A DNA stretch of 59,398 nucleotides. Source: Candidatus Nanoarchaeia archaeon. Its GTDB lineage: Archaea; Nanobdellota; Nanobdellia; Woesearchaeales; JACPBV01. This document shows positions 26,909 to 35,986 of the stretch, in pieces. The translations under genes and the position numbers were made by a program. Positions within the stretch are counted from its first letter, which is position 1. Every line of letters starts with the position of its first letter. The notes beneath the pieces are model-generated. The model ran no database searches and was not told where the DNA came from. It saw only the letters and a program-made list of their open reading frames with translations. The DNA lies in assembly GCA_028279655.1 (NCBI GenBank), contig JANQNH010000002.1, forward strand, positions 1 to 59,398, given 5' to 3'.

Positions 26909-29900
26909 AGAAAAAAGACATTATGGAAAATCAGGCAGTGTTCCTCTTATTCATAATGATTCTTGTAGGTATGTCTGTCTTCTTAGCATTGGTAGTTAAG
27001 ACCTACATTGGATATGTTTCGTACGAGGCTGAAGCAGGCACAATAACTGAGTTAGTTATTGGGTATGCTGCTGATTCTGTCTACTGGCAAGGATATTATG
27101 GTTTAGGTTTGATGGTATCAGAATATAATGAAACCCAGTTCGACAATACCACTCCAGGAGCTATTGACAATAAACATCTTGTTTTTCCATGCCTTGAGCC
27201 AAACATTGTCCATGAGATATACGCGTCCAACGAGCATCCCGATGATCTTGATTGGAGCAGCGTTACCGCAGGGACAGCGGAATGGATTGATGAATATTAT
27301 AATCTTACATCTAACGAGTGGGATTCTGCATCTAAAACATTTACCTCCTTGGGGCATGTTGTGCTTGGATCGACTAATATCACAAACATTTCCATGGCAT
27401 ACACAATGCAATCCGGGCTTTCAAACAGTACTGCATTTAATATTGGGATTCTCAACGTAAGCGGGATACCTGTCTTTTTTACACAGATAACAGATGTACA
27501 ATCTGGCTTTAATAATGAGAAGATTAATTATCAGTTGATGTTACCATCGCCAAATTCAACATTATATTATTTCTTTGTTGATCCTAATGATGATTGTCCA
27601 GAGGGATTTGGTACAGGTTATTATGGAGATGGCTATGTACATGGATATGTTCTGGACAATGTCACCAATACCTCCTTAGCTAATGTAACGATCGGATTCG
27701 GGGGAGTAATAAACACAACAGATTCAAACGGATTTTATAATATGACTGTTCCTGTTGGATATCAATATGTTGTTGGGATAAAACCAGATTACTATACCCA
27801 CGTTGCACTCTTAAACGTAACCCTGTATACACATCACGAATATAATTTCTCCATGAACTCCTTTGTAGGTTTGCAGGCAGGAACTACTCAGCTTAGAAAT
27901 GGAACCCTGCAAGGAACAATAAGGGACAACAGGAGCAACCTTGCCTTGAGTGGGGTTATAGTATCCTTTGCAGGAGCAACAAACATTTCAGATGGAAATG
28001 GGCTCTACAACCTGACCACCTATGAAGGGTCAAGTGTACTAGTAGCTAGCAAGGCAAATTACGATACATTTATTATTACAACAAATATTAGTGGAGATAA
28101 TACAACTACCTTCAATTTCTCTATGGATCCGACTACTGGAACAGTAAGTGGTGTTGTGATGAATACCACGGATGATCCAATTGCAAATGTCCAGGTTAGC
28201 ATTGCCGATCAGACTACAACCTCAAATTCCAGTGGCCAGTATACCATTGCAGTCCGGAAAGGAGATAATTTCATAGTTGCGACTAAAAATGGATTTGATA
28301 ATTTTGCTGAAAATATTACTATTGGAGCAGGAAGCGACATCAGATACAATATCACCCTCAACAAAACAACCGTACTTCCTTCAGGTACAATATTCCAGAA
28401 TGGTACTGTAACAGGAACTGTAATCGACAATTCCACTAATGCAACCTTGGAAAATGTTTCTGTTACCATAGAGGGATTGACTGACCTCACAGACTCCTCA
28501 GGAATCTATAATATATCCCTGATTGAAGGGGTTCATAGCATTGTTGCAGTTAAAGACGGATACGAAAGCTTCGTTGGAGAGGTCAATGTAACAGAAAATG
28601 AAGTGACAATCCTAAATATTAGTATGAGGATATATGAAACAAGGGTCTCTAATGGAACCATAACCGGAACAGTTAGAAACACAACAGGATCCAATCTGGA
28701 AAACGTATCCATAAGCATAGCAGGAGTAGTAATCCTGACAAATTCCTCAGGAGGATATTCCATATCTGTTCAGGAAGGAAACCACAATCTTATTGCAACC
28801 AAATCAGAATATCAAATCTACACCTCAAATGTAACAATAACAGAGGGAGAAACCCTAGAACACGATATTAACCTTTCATTTGAGACACCAGAAGGGCTTC
28901 TAAATGGGACAATTATAGGTACTGTTAGAGACAACTCAACTAATGCAACTTTGTCTAATGTTACAATTACAGTAGGAGGAAAGACCAATGTGACTAATAT
29001 AAATGGTACATACAACATTACCACAACAGAAGGTGCCCATACTATAATTGCAGTGAAGGAAGGTTATGAAAACTACATGGCAAATGTCAATCTTAGTGAA
29101 AATAGCATAACCGAGCATAACATATCCCTGGCCCCCTATATTCCAAAGATAAGTGAAAATGGAACAATAAAGGGAGTTGTAATGACCTCTACTGGATCCT
29201 TAATAGGAGGAGCAGCTATTTCTATTGCAGGAAAAACATCATTATCCAACTCATCAGGAGAATATAATATCACTGTTAATGAAGGGACACATACCATTAT
29301 AGCTACAAGATTTGGTTATGAGAATTATGTCGCTGAAGTTAGAATCAACGCCAGTACTACAACACACCATAATATAACAATGAATACCACCCAGGTAGCA
29401 GCTACAGGGCCAGGGGTTGACGCAAAAGGAACCAAGGATGATGTTTCAGATGCAGATGAGGATGTAGCAGCACGTCTTTCAGCTCAACGAATGGAAGAGC
29501 AGGTTGAATACGAGCTATCGATCAAAAAGATACTAAGAAAACTGAGGGTAGGATCGTTCCTCAACGTTCCTATAGTAATATCAAACTACAGGTCAGAGAT
29601 AATGGACATAGATATCTCCCTTGAGGGAGACATAGGAACATTAACAAGGATAGACAAATCAGCTCTTAGTATTGATCCAGGAATGGATGGTGAGTTTAGG
29701 GTAACACTTTTGGGAAATGTTGAACCAGGGATATATGAAGGGAATATTGTGTTGTCTGGGGATGTAGATGAAAAGATACCTGTTAGTATCCTGGTATACA
29801 GCAAGGAAAAACTGCCAATAGAGGGACTTATGCTGGAACTGAATCTCATACAGAGCAAGGTATATGTGGGAGGTAAGTTAAGGTACCGGATCGATCTCCA

Positions 29901-31863
29901 AAACCTATTGCAGGAAGAAGAATATCATATCTCCCTAACCTATAAGGTTAGTAAAGATGATGGTGAAGAATTCATAATCGATAGTGATGAGGCAATCATC
30001 CAGACCTCTTTTTCGCTCCTAAAAAACTTTGAGATACCAGAGTCATTTGAGACCGGAGAATATGTGTTGAGTGTTGAAGCCAATTACCTGGAAGCAGTTG
30101 CAAGGCAAAGTGCATTGTTTGAGGTAGCAATCCCCATTCATAGACAAGCCTTCTTAGGCATCCCTGTATGGTTGCTCTTGGCTGTTGTCCTATTCCTGGG
30201 TACTTCCACCTTTACAGCAACGGTTTACACAAAGAGGAAAAAGGCAAAACAGAGATACCAGGCAAAGTTAGATACAAGGAACCTGCCAGGTGCAGGAGAA
30301 AGATCTGCCAGTATAGGAAAGATAGCAGAGACCAATACAAAGGCCTACTTGGATCTTGACAAGTTTCAGATACATACCTTGGTTGCAGGATCAAGTGGAA
30401 GTGGAAAAACAGTAGTATCTGAGATACTCGTTGAAGAGGCCATGGAAAAGGGAGTATCAGTGATTGTTTTTGATCCAACCGCACAGTGGACAGGATTCTT
30501 AAGGAGAAATGAGGATAAGAAGATCTTAGAATTATACCCTAAGTTTGGATTGAAGAAAAAAGATGCCAAGGCATTCAATGGTAATATCCATAGGGTAAAA
30601 GATGGCAGGGAAATCATTGATTTTAAGAAGTACATGCATCCTGGAGAGATAACAGTCTTTGTAACAGACAAGTTGGATACCAAAAATACTGAACTGTTCG
30701 TTGCTAACACGATCAAGGAAGTATTCCATTCCAACCTTCCTGAAAGCCCTGAGCTTAAGTATCTCCTTGTTTATGACAGCGTCCATACCCTTCTCCCTAA
30801 GTTTGGGGGTTCTGGTAGAGTATTTGTTCAGATCGAAAGAGCCACCAGGGAATTTAGGAAGTGGGGAGTTGGTTTGATCCTGATAAGCCAGGTACTTAGC
30901 GATTTTCCTACTGAAGTTTTGGCTAATATCAACACCGAACTGCAATTACGTACAAGGGATGAGGGAGACCTGAACAGGGTCAAGGAAGAGTATGGAGAGA
31001 ATATTCTGAAATCCGTAGTTAAGGCCACAGCCGGAACTTCAATGATTGAGAATTCTGCTTACAACAAGGGCCAGCCCTATTTTGTATCTTTTAGGCCACC
31101 CCTGCACAGCCTGAAAAGACTAAGCGACGATGACCTTAACAATTATGAAAAATACAACTCAATAATAGATGATCTGGAGTATCAGCTGGAACAACTGAAA
31201 GAAGAGAAGATTGATGTTTTTGACCTGGAACTTGAATTAAAGCTCGCAAAACAGAAGATGAACTCCGGTGGATTTAACATGGTTAGTATCTATCTGGCCG
31301 GATTGACCCCCAGGGTAAAAAAGCATTGGGATAAAATTGGAAAAGCCCCAAAAAAGAGGGAGATTAAGCTAGCTAGTGAGAAGGAACTCCAGGAAGAACT
31401 GGAAGATGCCAAAAAAAAGAATGAAGATGCCAAAAAAGAAAAGCCGGAAGAAACAGATAAAGAAAAGAAACCTGAAGAAGAGAAAAAAGAGCCTAAACAA
31501 GATAAAAAGAAGGATCTTTCAGAGAAGAGAGAAGAAGAGAAGACAGGGGAAGAAAAGACCAAAGAAACAGAGAAGGAAAAAGCAAAGGAGAAACTAGAGA
31601 AAGAAAAGCAGGCAAAGAAAAAAAGAGAAAGATTAAGAGCCAACGCAGGCAGGGATATGCTGATAGAGATTAATGAATTACTCTTAACAGCTAACGATAG
31701 CCTCCGTTCCAAGAACCATGAAGGGGCAATGGATGCATACCGGAGGATAATCTCGTTATACAAGGACATACCCCAAAACTCCAAGAAGGAGGTATTTGCA
31801 GCTTGTGTAACTCTCTATGCCAGGTTAAATCAACAGATATATTCAAAATATTGGAAACTTTAG
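26905..31863 (+). CDS. Transmembrane HerA/DUF87-like ATPase with seven extracellular CarboxypepD_reg-like repeats
   Basis: 1,652 residues. TM1 is at about 11-33. The extracellular part holds a unique region (35-240), seven repeats of about 73 residues (243-827; pattern GTVxxNxTNATLxNVxVxI, SSGxYxI, EGxHxIxAxKxGYE) and a beta-rich stalk (850-1075). TM2 is at about 1080-1107. The cytoplasmic P-loop domain has Walker A GSSGSGKT (1162-1169), the Walker-B position LLVYDSVH (D1291, S1292), and the family signatures IERATREFRKWGVGLILISQ and RTRDEGDL. A K/E-rich segment (about 1490-1575) leads to a helical TPR-like tail. N-glycosylation sequons are frequent only in the predicted outside part, which supports this topology. 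HerA-like ATPases are hexameric motors; an envelope export or assembly role is inference. The catalytic glutamate expected after the Walker-B aspartate is Ser. Confidence 0.85.
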   Translation: MKKKDIMENQAVFLLFIMILVGMSVFLALVVKTYIGYVSYEAEAGTITELVIGYAADSVYWQGYYGLGLMVSEYNETQFDNTTPGAIDNKHLVFPCLEPNIVHEIYASNEHPDDLDWSSVTAGTAEWIDEYYNLTSNEWDSASKTFTSLGHVVLGSTNITNISMAYTMQSGLSNSTAFNIGILNVSGIPVFFTQITDVQSGFNNEKINYQLMLPSPNSTLYYFFVDPNDDCPEGFGTGYYGDGYVHGYVLDNVTNTSLANVTIGFGGVINTTDSNGFYNMTVPVGYQYVVGIKPDYYTHVALLNVTLYTHHEYNFSMNSFVGLQAGTTQLRNGTLQGTIRDNRSNLALSGVIVSFAGATNISDGNGLYNLTTYEGSSVLVASKANYDTFIITTNISGDNTTTFNFSMDPTTGTVSGVVMNTTDDPIANVQVSIADQTTTSNSSGQYTIAVRKGDNFIVATKNGFDNFAENITIGAGSDIRYNITLNKTTVLPSGTIFQNGTVTGTVIDNSTNATLENVSVTIEGLTDLTDSSGIYNISLIEGVHSIVAVKDGYESFVGEVNVTENEVTILNISMRIYETRVSNGTITGTVRNTTGSNLENVSISIAGVVILTNSSGGYSISVQEGNHNLIATKSEYQIYTSNVTITEGETLEHDINLSFETPEGLLNGTIIGTVRDNSTNATLSNVTITVGGKTNVTNINGTYNITTTEGAHTIIAVKEGYENYMANVNLSENSITEHNISLAPYIPKISENGTIKGVVMTSTGSLIGGAAISIAGKTSLSNSSGEYNITVNEGTHTIIATRFGYENYVAEVRINASTTTHHNITMNTTQVAATGPGVDAKGTKDDVSDADEDVAARLSAQRMEEQVEYELSIKKILRKLRVGSFLNVPIVISNYRSEIMDIDISLEGDIGTLTRIDKSALSIDPGMDGEFRVTLLGNVEPGIYEGNIVLSGDVDEKIPVSILVYSKEKLPIEGLMLELNLIQSKVYVGGKLRYRIDLQNLLQEEEYHISLTYKVSKDDGEEFIIDSDEAIIQTSFSLLKNFEIPESFETGEYVLSVEANYLEAVARQSALFEVAIPIHRQAFLGIPVWLLLAVVLFLGTSTFTATVYTKRKKAKQRYQAKLDTRNLPGAGERSASIGKIAETNTKAYLDLDKFQIHTLVAGSSGSGKTVVSEILVEEAMEKGVSVIVFDPTAQWTGFLRRNEDKKILELYPKFGLKKKDAKAFNGNIHRVKDGREIIDFKKYMHPGEITVFVTDKLDTKNTELFVANTIKEVFHSNLPESPELKYLLVYDSVHTLLPKFGGSGRVFVQIERATREFRKWGVGLILISQVLSDFPTEVLANINTELQLRTRDEGDLNRVKEEYGENILKSVVKATAGTSMIENSAYNKGQPYFVSFRPPLHSLKRLSDDDLNNYEKYNSIIDDLEYQLEQLKEEKIDVFDLELELKLAKQKMNSGGFNMVSIYLAGLTPRVKKHWDKIGKAPKKREIKLASEKELQEELEDAKKKNEDAKKEKPEETDKEKKPEEEKKEPKQDKKKDLSEKREEEKTGEEKTKETEKEKAKEKLEKEKQAKKKRERLRANAGRDMLIEINELLLTANDSLRSKNHEGAMDAYRRIISLYKDIPQNSKKEVFAACVTLYARLNQQIYSKYWKL

Positions 31864-31902
31864 AAACATTTAAAAAATCAGGAAATAAGGTAAACAATAA
31901 AA

Positions 31903-32940
31903 ATGTTTTTTAAAAAAAAGAAGAGCGAGGACGATGAAGCTGAAGATTCTATGGAGGACCTGGAACCAAAGGAAGCAACTCCAAAAGAACCTGTAGGAGA
32001 ACAGTCCTTGGGTGAGCTGACAGCCGGGCTTGAAAAACTAAAGGCTAAATTTGACACTTTCTACGAAGTGCAGAAAGCTTCTAATGAGAGGTTCACAAGG
32101 GTTAACGAACAGATAGGGGAACTTAGGTCAATGATCCTTGAGCGGGATAAGGATGGGAAACTAATAGAGGCCAAAGCCACACAGGCAATTGACCTTGTAC
32201 AATCTGTACAGCCTGACAAGCTGATGGTTGAACTGAAAAAGATGGACAATAAGGTTGAGATGATGAAATCTCATGCAGAGACTAATGAGGTTGTCATAAA
32301 TAATACTATCGCAGAGCTTAAAGAGATGCGTACAAAAATGAATGCATTTAGTGGGATTGAAGAGGCAATAAAGCTTAGCGAGGAAGTCAAGAAGGAATGG
32401 CTCGAAAATAAGAAGATTAGCGCAAACATAACAAAGCATTCCTCAAAAGTTGAGACTATCTACTCAGAGATGTGGAAAAAGTTTAGCGGATTCGAGAAAT
32501 TTACAAGCGTTGTAGATGATCTTGACAAATCCGTTAAGCAGATGGCTTCAGAGGTGGATTCTATAAAGGTGAAGATTACCAGTTTTTCGGATAAAAAGGA
32601 GATTCAGGATCTGATAGTGAAGTTTGAGAATTTTGAAAAATATACAAATCAGGTTGTTTCAGCACTGAACAAGAAGATAACTAATTTTGAAAAGGACTTT
32701 GATGAGAAGTTCAACGAAAAGATGGATAAGGCAACTAAACTCACCAAAGGTTTTGAAACCTTGGCTGCAAAGACTCCTGATCTTGATAAGTATTTTAATC
32801 TGCTTGAAGAGGAGGCAAAAAAAGCATCCAAGGATAAGGTCAAGGTTGAGAAGATCAAGACTCCTGGTGAGGATGAAAAGATTGCTGGAGAGGCTAAAGA
32901 AGGTTTGTTTAGTAAAATTAAGGGAAAGTTAAATAAGTAG
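31903..32940 (+). CDS. Conserved archaeal cytoplasmic coiled-coil protein
   Basis: 345 residues with no TM segment. A basic MFFKKKK start and an acidic linker (residues 1-50) are followed by long heptad-like helices (about 60-290) and a basic tail ending in LFSKIKGKLNK. I recognise the type: a coiled-coil protein found in DPANN genomes, often near membrane ATPase genes. I cannot assign a biochemical role. The gene starts 39 bp after the ATPase stop, so it is probably co-transcribed and may be a cytoplasmic partner of that motor. A distant resemblance to archaellum accessory coiled-coil proteins is possible but unproven. Confidence 0.7.
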   Translation: MFFKKKKSEDDEAEDSMEDLEPKEATPKEPVGEQSLGELTAGLEKLKAKFDTFYEVQKASNERFTRVNEQIGELRSMILERDKDGKLIEAKATQAIDLVQSVQPDKLMVELKKMDNKVEMMKSHAETNEVVINNTIAELKEMRTKMNAFSGIEEAIKLSEEVKKEWLENKKISANITKHSSKVETIYSEMWKKFSGFEKFTSVVDDLDKSVKQMASEVDSIKVKITSFSDKKEIQDLIVKFENFEKYTNQVVSALNKKITNFEKDFDEKFNEKMDKATKLTKGFETLAAKTPDLDKYFNLLEEEAKKASKDKVKVEKIKTPGEDEKIAGEAKEGLFSKIKGKLNK

Positions 32941-33033
32941 GTCTATCTATAGGATATACCTATACTATGCTATAGGAAAAATAAAATACAGATATAATCA
33001 AGTTAACAGTCAAGTCAAAAAAGAGGTTATGCA

Positions 33034-34491
33034 ATGGTTTTTCACTTAATTTGGTTCTTGAATGGAATAAGTCTGGTTGCAATATCCTTCTTGTCTTTCT
33101 ACTGTTTCTTTGTCTGGAGTAAAAATCAGCAATTAGCCAAGATAAAAAAAACAATTGGTGTAACCGGTTTATGCTATATTGTCTATTCCTCTTTGGTATT
33201 GTTATGGAGTCTTGAGGTAATCAATCCGATAGGCAGCGATTTCCCCCTTATAGTGGGAATATTTAACGTATTCAAGGCAATCCTTTTTGTTATACTAATA
33301 TATTATATGATAAGAAACAAAAACCTATTGTATTTCCTGTTTCTTTTCCTACTCACTACCCTTGCAATTCTATTCAGCATAAACACCTTTTTCTTGGTTG
33401 TATCCCTGGCTTCTTACGCCATTATGTCCATAGCTTCCTTTGATCTTTTTCTATTGCCAAACAGGTATCTAAAAAGAGTGGGCATTCTGTCCTTGACCTA
33501 TTCAACCTTGTCTATCTTCCTTCTTATATTTGTTTTTTTTGAAAAAAATATCCTGAATATATGGTGGTTCGTTCCAAACATCCTCCTCTTTTTAATACTG
33601 GTTCTTTTTATATTGGCTGTAAAGCATAGCGAGATAGACCAGTACAGAGGGTATCCTCCCAAAATCAGGAAAGCCATTCTCTCTCTACTTTTTCTTAAGT
33701 TCATAATTTTCTTATCCTCAGTAACCTTATTCATCTTGCTTAGCACTATAGCTATCCATGAGATGGGCCATTCCTTGACAGCACAGTACTACGGGTGTGA
33801 AAGGAGCAAAGCAGTGATCTATGATATCACCGGGTCTGCACATACAGAGATGGTGTGCAGCGGTTATTATAACGATGATATAATCACTATCGCCGGCACA
33901 TTGTTTCCTATTGCCGTAGGATTGATCTTTTTTCTCACTGGAGGGGCATTTACCACAAACATCGCCTATCTTATATTCGGATTTGCATTAATTCTCCCAT
34001 CAAAGGATTTGGAGGTATTAGGGGTATCAGAAAGCATCACCTATCTTTTGGTAGCATGCGGATTTGTTATAATGGTTTATGGGGTACTCAAGCTCTCCAT
34101 AAACTACATGAAGCAGAAAGGAGGTTTATTTGCAGAGGATAGAGTTTCAGAGGCATCCCGTGAGCCGGAAAAACAGTTTTGGATAAACGAAAAGACCCCG
34201 GTGAAGGACCTATATGAATTAGTGGATGAGCTGCATGATATGAGCAACACAAAATTCAGGCAGTTGGTTAATGGAAGAAAAAAAGACTTGTTAAGATGGA
34301 TTAGTGATATATTGAAAGAACAGAATTTGGCAAAAGAACTTCAAAAGGTTGATGATAGGAGAGGAGTCCAGATTATAATCCTAACACATCTACTGAATAG
34401 GGGGGCAGATTATAATAAGAATATATTTAAGTATGTGTGTTACCCTATTCTTAGAAAGAAAGTTGGCAAGAAGGTAAACGGGGAAAAATGA
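33034..34491 (+). CDS. Polytopic membrane protein with HExxH motif and C-terminal DUF5752-like domain
   Basis: 485 residues. About eight hydrophobic segments fall between residues 5 and 365. H242-E-M-G-H246 lies in a hydrophobic helix (STIAIHEMGHSL), as in intramembrane zinc metalloproteases of the M50/site-2 type; I could not identify the usual third metal ligand, so activity is uncertain. After residue 370 a cytoplasmic tail contains WINEKTPVKDLYELVDEL and LLRWISDILKEQNLAKEL, matching the small domain at the N-terminus of the tail-anchored protein at 25333-26553. AGAGGT precedes the ATG; an ATG 7 bp upstream is out of frame and soon stops. The stop overlaps the next gene (ATGA). Confidence 0.75.
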   Translation: MVFHLIWFLNGISLVAISFLSFYCFFVWSKNQQLAKIKKTIGVTGLCYIVYSSLVLLWSLEVINPIGSDFPLIVGIFNVFKAILFVILIYYMIRNKNLLYFLFLFLLTTLAILFSINTFFLVVSLASYAIMSIASFDLFLLPNRYLKRVGILSLTYSTLSIFLLIFVFFEKNILNIWWFVPNILLFLILVLFILAVKHSEIDQYRGYPPKIRKAILSLLFLKFIIFLSSVTLFILLSTIAIHEMGHSLTAQYYGCERSKAVIYDITGSAHTEMVCSGYYNDDIITIAGTLFPIAVGLIFFLTGGAFTTNIAYLIFGFALILPSKDLEVLGVSESITYLLVACGFVIMVYGVLKLSINYMKQKGGLFAEDRVSEASREPEKQFWINEKTPVKDLYELVDELHDMSNTKFRQLVNGRKKDLLRWISDILKEQNLAKELQKVDDRRGVQIIILTHLLNRGADYNKNIFKYVCYPILRKKVGKKVNGEK

Positions 34492-35054
34492 ACATCCAAA
34501 TCCAGGTTAAAGCCAGAGTCAAGGACTTTCTGGGTGTAAAGAAGAAGATTGAAGGATTTGCCAAATCTATAGAGGAGCAAGACAAGATAGACTACTATTT
34601 CAAGGGCAATTTCAAGTTTGATAGGACAGAGCTGCGTTTGAGAAAAAAAGGGGATAAGAGAGAGATTAAGCTAAAACTGAATTATTTTAAAGGGGGTGTC
34701 GAAGAGAATAAGGAGTACAGTTTTATAGTAGAAAATCCAGTTGATCTTGTAGAAATGTTCGATAACATGGGCATTACGGTTGCAGCTATGAAACATAAGA
34801 AATCTTATTTTTATAAGTTTAATGGAATAGAAATCCAGATGGTATCTATCCAGGAGTTAGGTTATTTTATTGAAATAGAGAAAAAATGCACTGAAAAAGA
34901 CAAGCGCAAGGTTGAATCTGAAATATCAGAACTGAGAGACAGGCTTGGGATAACAACTGATATGATAGAGAAAAGGAATTATTTTGAGTTACTAACGAGA
35001 AAAAAGGGGTCTAATTCGAAAAATGAAACTAAGAATACCAAAAAGAATAATTAA
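34488..35054 (+). CDS. CYTH-domain protein (class IV adenylate cyclase / thiamine triphosphatase superfamily)
   Basis: 188 residues, a usual length for a single CYTH domain. The beta-barrel pattern is visible: IDYYFKG, TELRLRKKGDKREIKLKLNY, HKKSYFYKFNGIEIQMVSI, GYFIEIEKK. CYTH enzymes act on nucleotides or organic triphosphates using an N-terminal ExExK motif. Here the motif reads Q4-I-Q6-V-K8, so both metal-binding glutamates are glutamines. Later acidic residues (E130, E132 region) are kept. It may bind a phosphorylated ligand rather than hydrolyse it. Overlaps the preceding gene by 4 bp. Confidence 0.8.
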   Translation: MNIQIQVKARVKDFLGVKKKIEGFAKSIEEQDKIDYYFKGNFKFDRTELRLRKKGDKREIKLKLNYFKGGVEENKEYSFIVENPVDLVEMFDNMGITVAAMKHKKSYFYKFNGIEIQMVSIQELGYFIEIEKKCTEKDKRKVESEISELRDRLGITTDMIEKRNYFELLTRKKGSNSKNETKNTKKNN

Positions 35055-35316
35055 CTTTAAACTGGCAATCATAATAGTGCTGCTTGCAATCATCCTGGCA
35101 CTGTTCTTTATAGGTTCAACAAGAAAAAGGGTTTCCTTTGAACTGGACGATAGGTGCGGTCCAATAATGAACATGATATCTCACTCTATTAAGGATGAGT
35201 CTGTATGCAGGTCCAAATGTCTGTCACAATGTAATGTTAAGGACTTAAGGTTCCGTAAAGTGGAGTTTTATGAAAATCCACGGGGATGCAACAATTGTAC
35301 TTGCTTTTGTAAATAA
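35023..35316 (+). CDS. Small membrane-anchored cysteine-rich protein
   Basis: 97 residues. A basic N-terminus and one TM (about 13-32) precede an outside domain with eight cysteines (45, 62, 66, 70, 89, 92, 94, 96), including CRSKCLSQC and CNNCTCFC. The pattern suggests disulfides or metal binding outside the cell. It overlaps the CYTH gene by 32 bp in another frame and is followed at 2 bp by the next gene, so I treat it as real despite the overlap. Family not recognised. Confidence 0.6.
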   Translation: MKLRIPKRIINFKLAIIIVLLAIILALFFIGSTRKRVSFELDDRCGPIMNMISHSIKDESVCRSKCLSQCNVKDLRFRKVEFYENPRGCNNCTCFCK

Positions 35317-35318
35317 AA

Positions 35319-35579
35319 ATGGATGAAGACGACGTTGATTCTTGGTATGATGAGCAGAAAGATCTGGCCCTAAGTAGGTATCTAGAAGAACGCGGCAACA
35401 ACAAAAAAAAGGAAGGAGCAGAGGAAAAATATAAGCGAGAGCTGAAATTACTGAGAAAGAAGTATGAAGTAATGTACGACAGATGTGTAAAGAGACAAAA
35501 ACAGAAAGAATTTTTGCTTAATAAAATGGAAAAGATTAAAAAGACTTTCCTCCAGCTATTATCTAGGGTGAAAAAATGA
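35319..35579 (+). CDS. Small charged helical protein
   Basis: 86 residues: an acidic start (MDEDDVDSWYDE) and then a continuous basic helix with heptad spacing (LKLLRKKYEVMYDRCVK, FLLNKMEKIKKTFLQLL). No membrane segment. It sits between two envelope-protein genes and overlaps the lipoprotein gene by 4 bp, so it is probably translated from the same message. Function unknown. Confidence 0.6.
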   Translation: MDEDDVDSWYDEQKDLALSRYLEERGNNKKKEGAEEKYKRELKLLRKKYEVMYDRCVKRQKQKEFLLNKMEKIKKTFLQLLSRVKK

Positions 35580-35905
35580 AAAGGATACTTATGATTATAT
35601 TCTTAATATCGCTTATTTTGTTGCAGGCATGTTCAAGCATAGACCAGAGTCACGCAGAGTATATTGCAAGGAAATTCGTAGAGCAGAGAGTGAAATTCTT
35701 TTCAGCAGAAGCTGACTCAGATACAGACCTTACAGAGTTCGATACTACTATAAATAGCTACCAGGAAGGAAAAGTATGGGTAGTTAATATGCATGTAGAA
35801 GCAAAAATGGACAATGAAACAAAAAAGAATGATATAGTTATCAAAGTCAATCAGAAAGGAGAGGTTGTTGAATTTAACGGTAACAAAGTAGACCACCGAA
35901 CTTAA
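35576..35905 (+). CDS. Small lipoprotein
   Basis: 109 residues with a signal peptide (1-18) and lipobox LLQAC (C19), so it is predicted to be lipid-anchored outside the membrane. The mature part looks like a small alpha+beta domain (HAEYIARKFVEQRV, then KVWVVNMHVEA, then IVIKVNQKGEVVEF), reminiscent of PepSY-type domains. It is the last gene of the operon-like run that starts at 26702. Confidence 0.65.
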   Translation: MKRILMIIFLISLILLQACSSIDQSHAEYIARKFVEQRVKFFSAEADSDTDLTEFDTTINSYQEGKVWVVNMHVEAKMDNETKKNDIVIKVNQKGEVVEFNGNKVDHRT

Positions 35906-35986
35906 CCTAAAGTAACCGAACGTAAAAATTCTTTTCTCTGTTATCTCCTAGTAATCCAATAAGACCACTCACTGGTTGAAAATACT

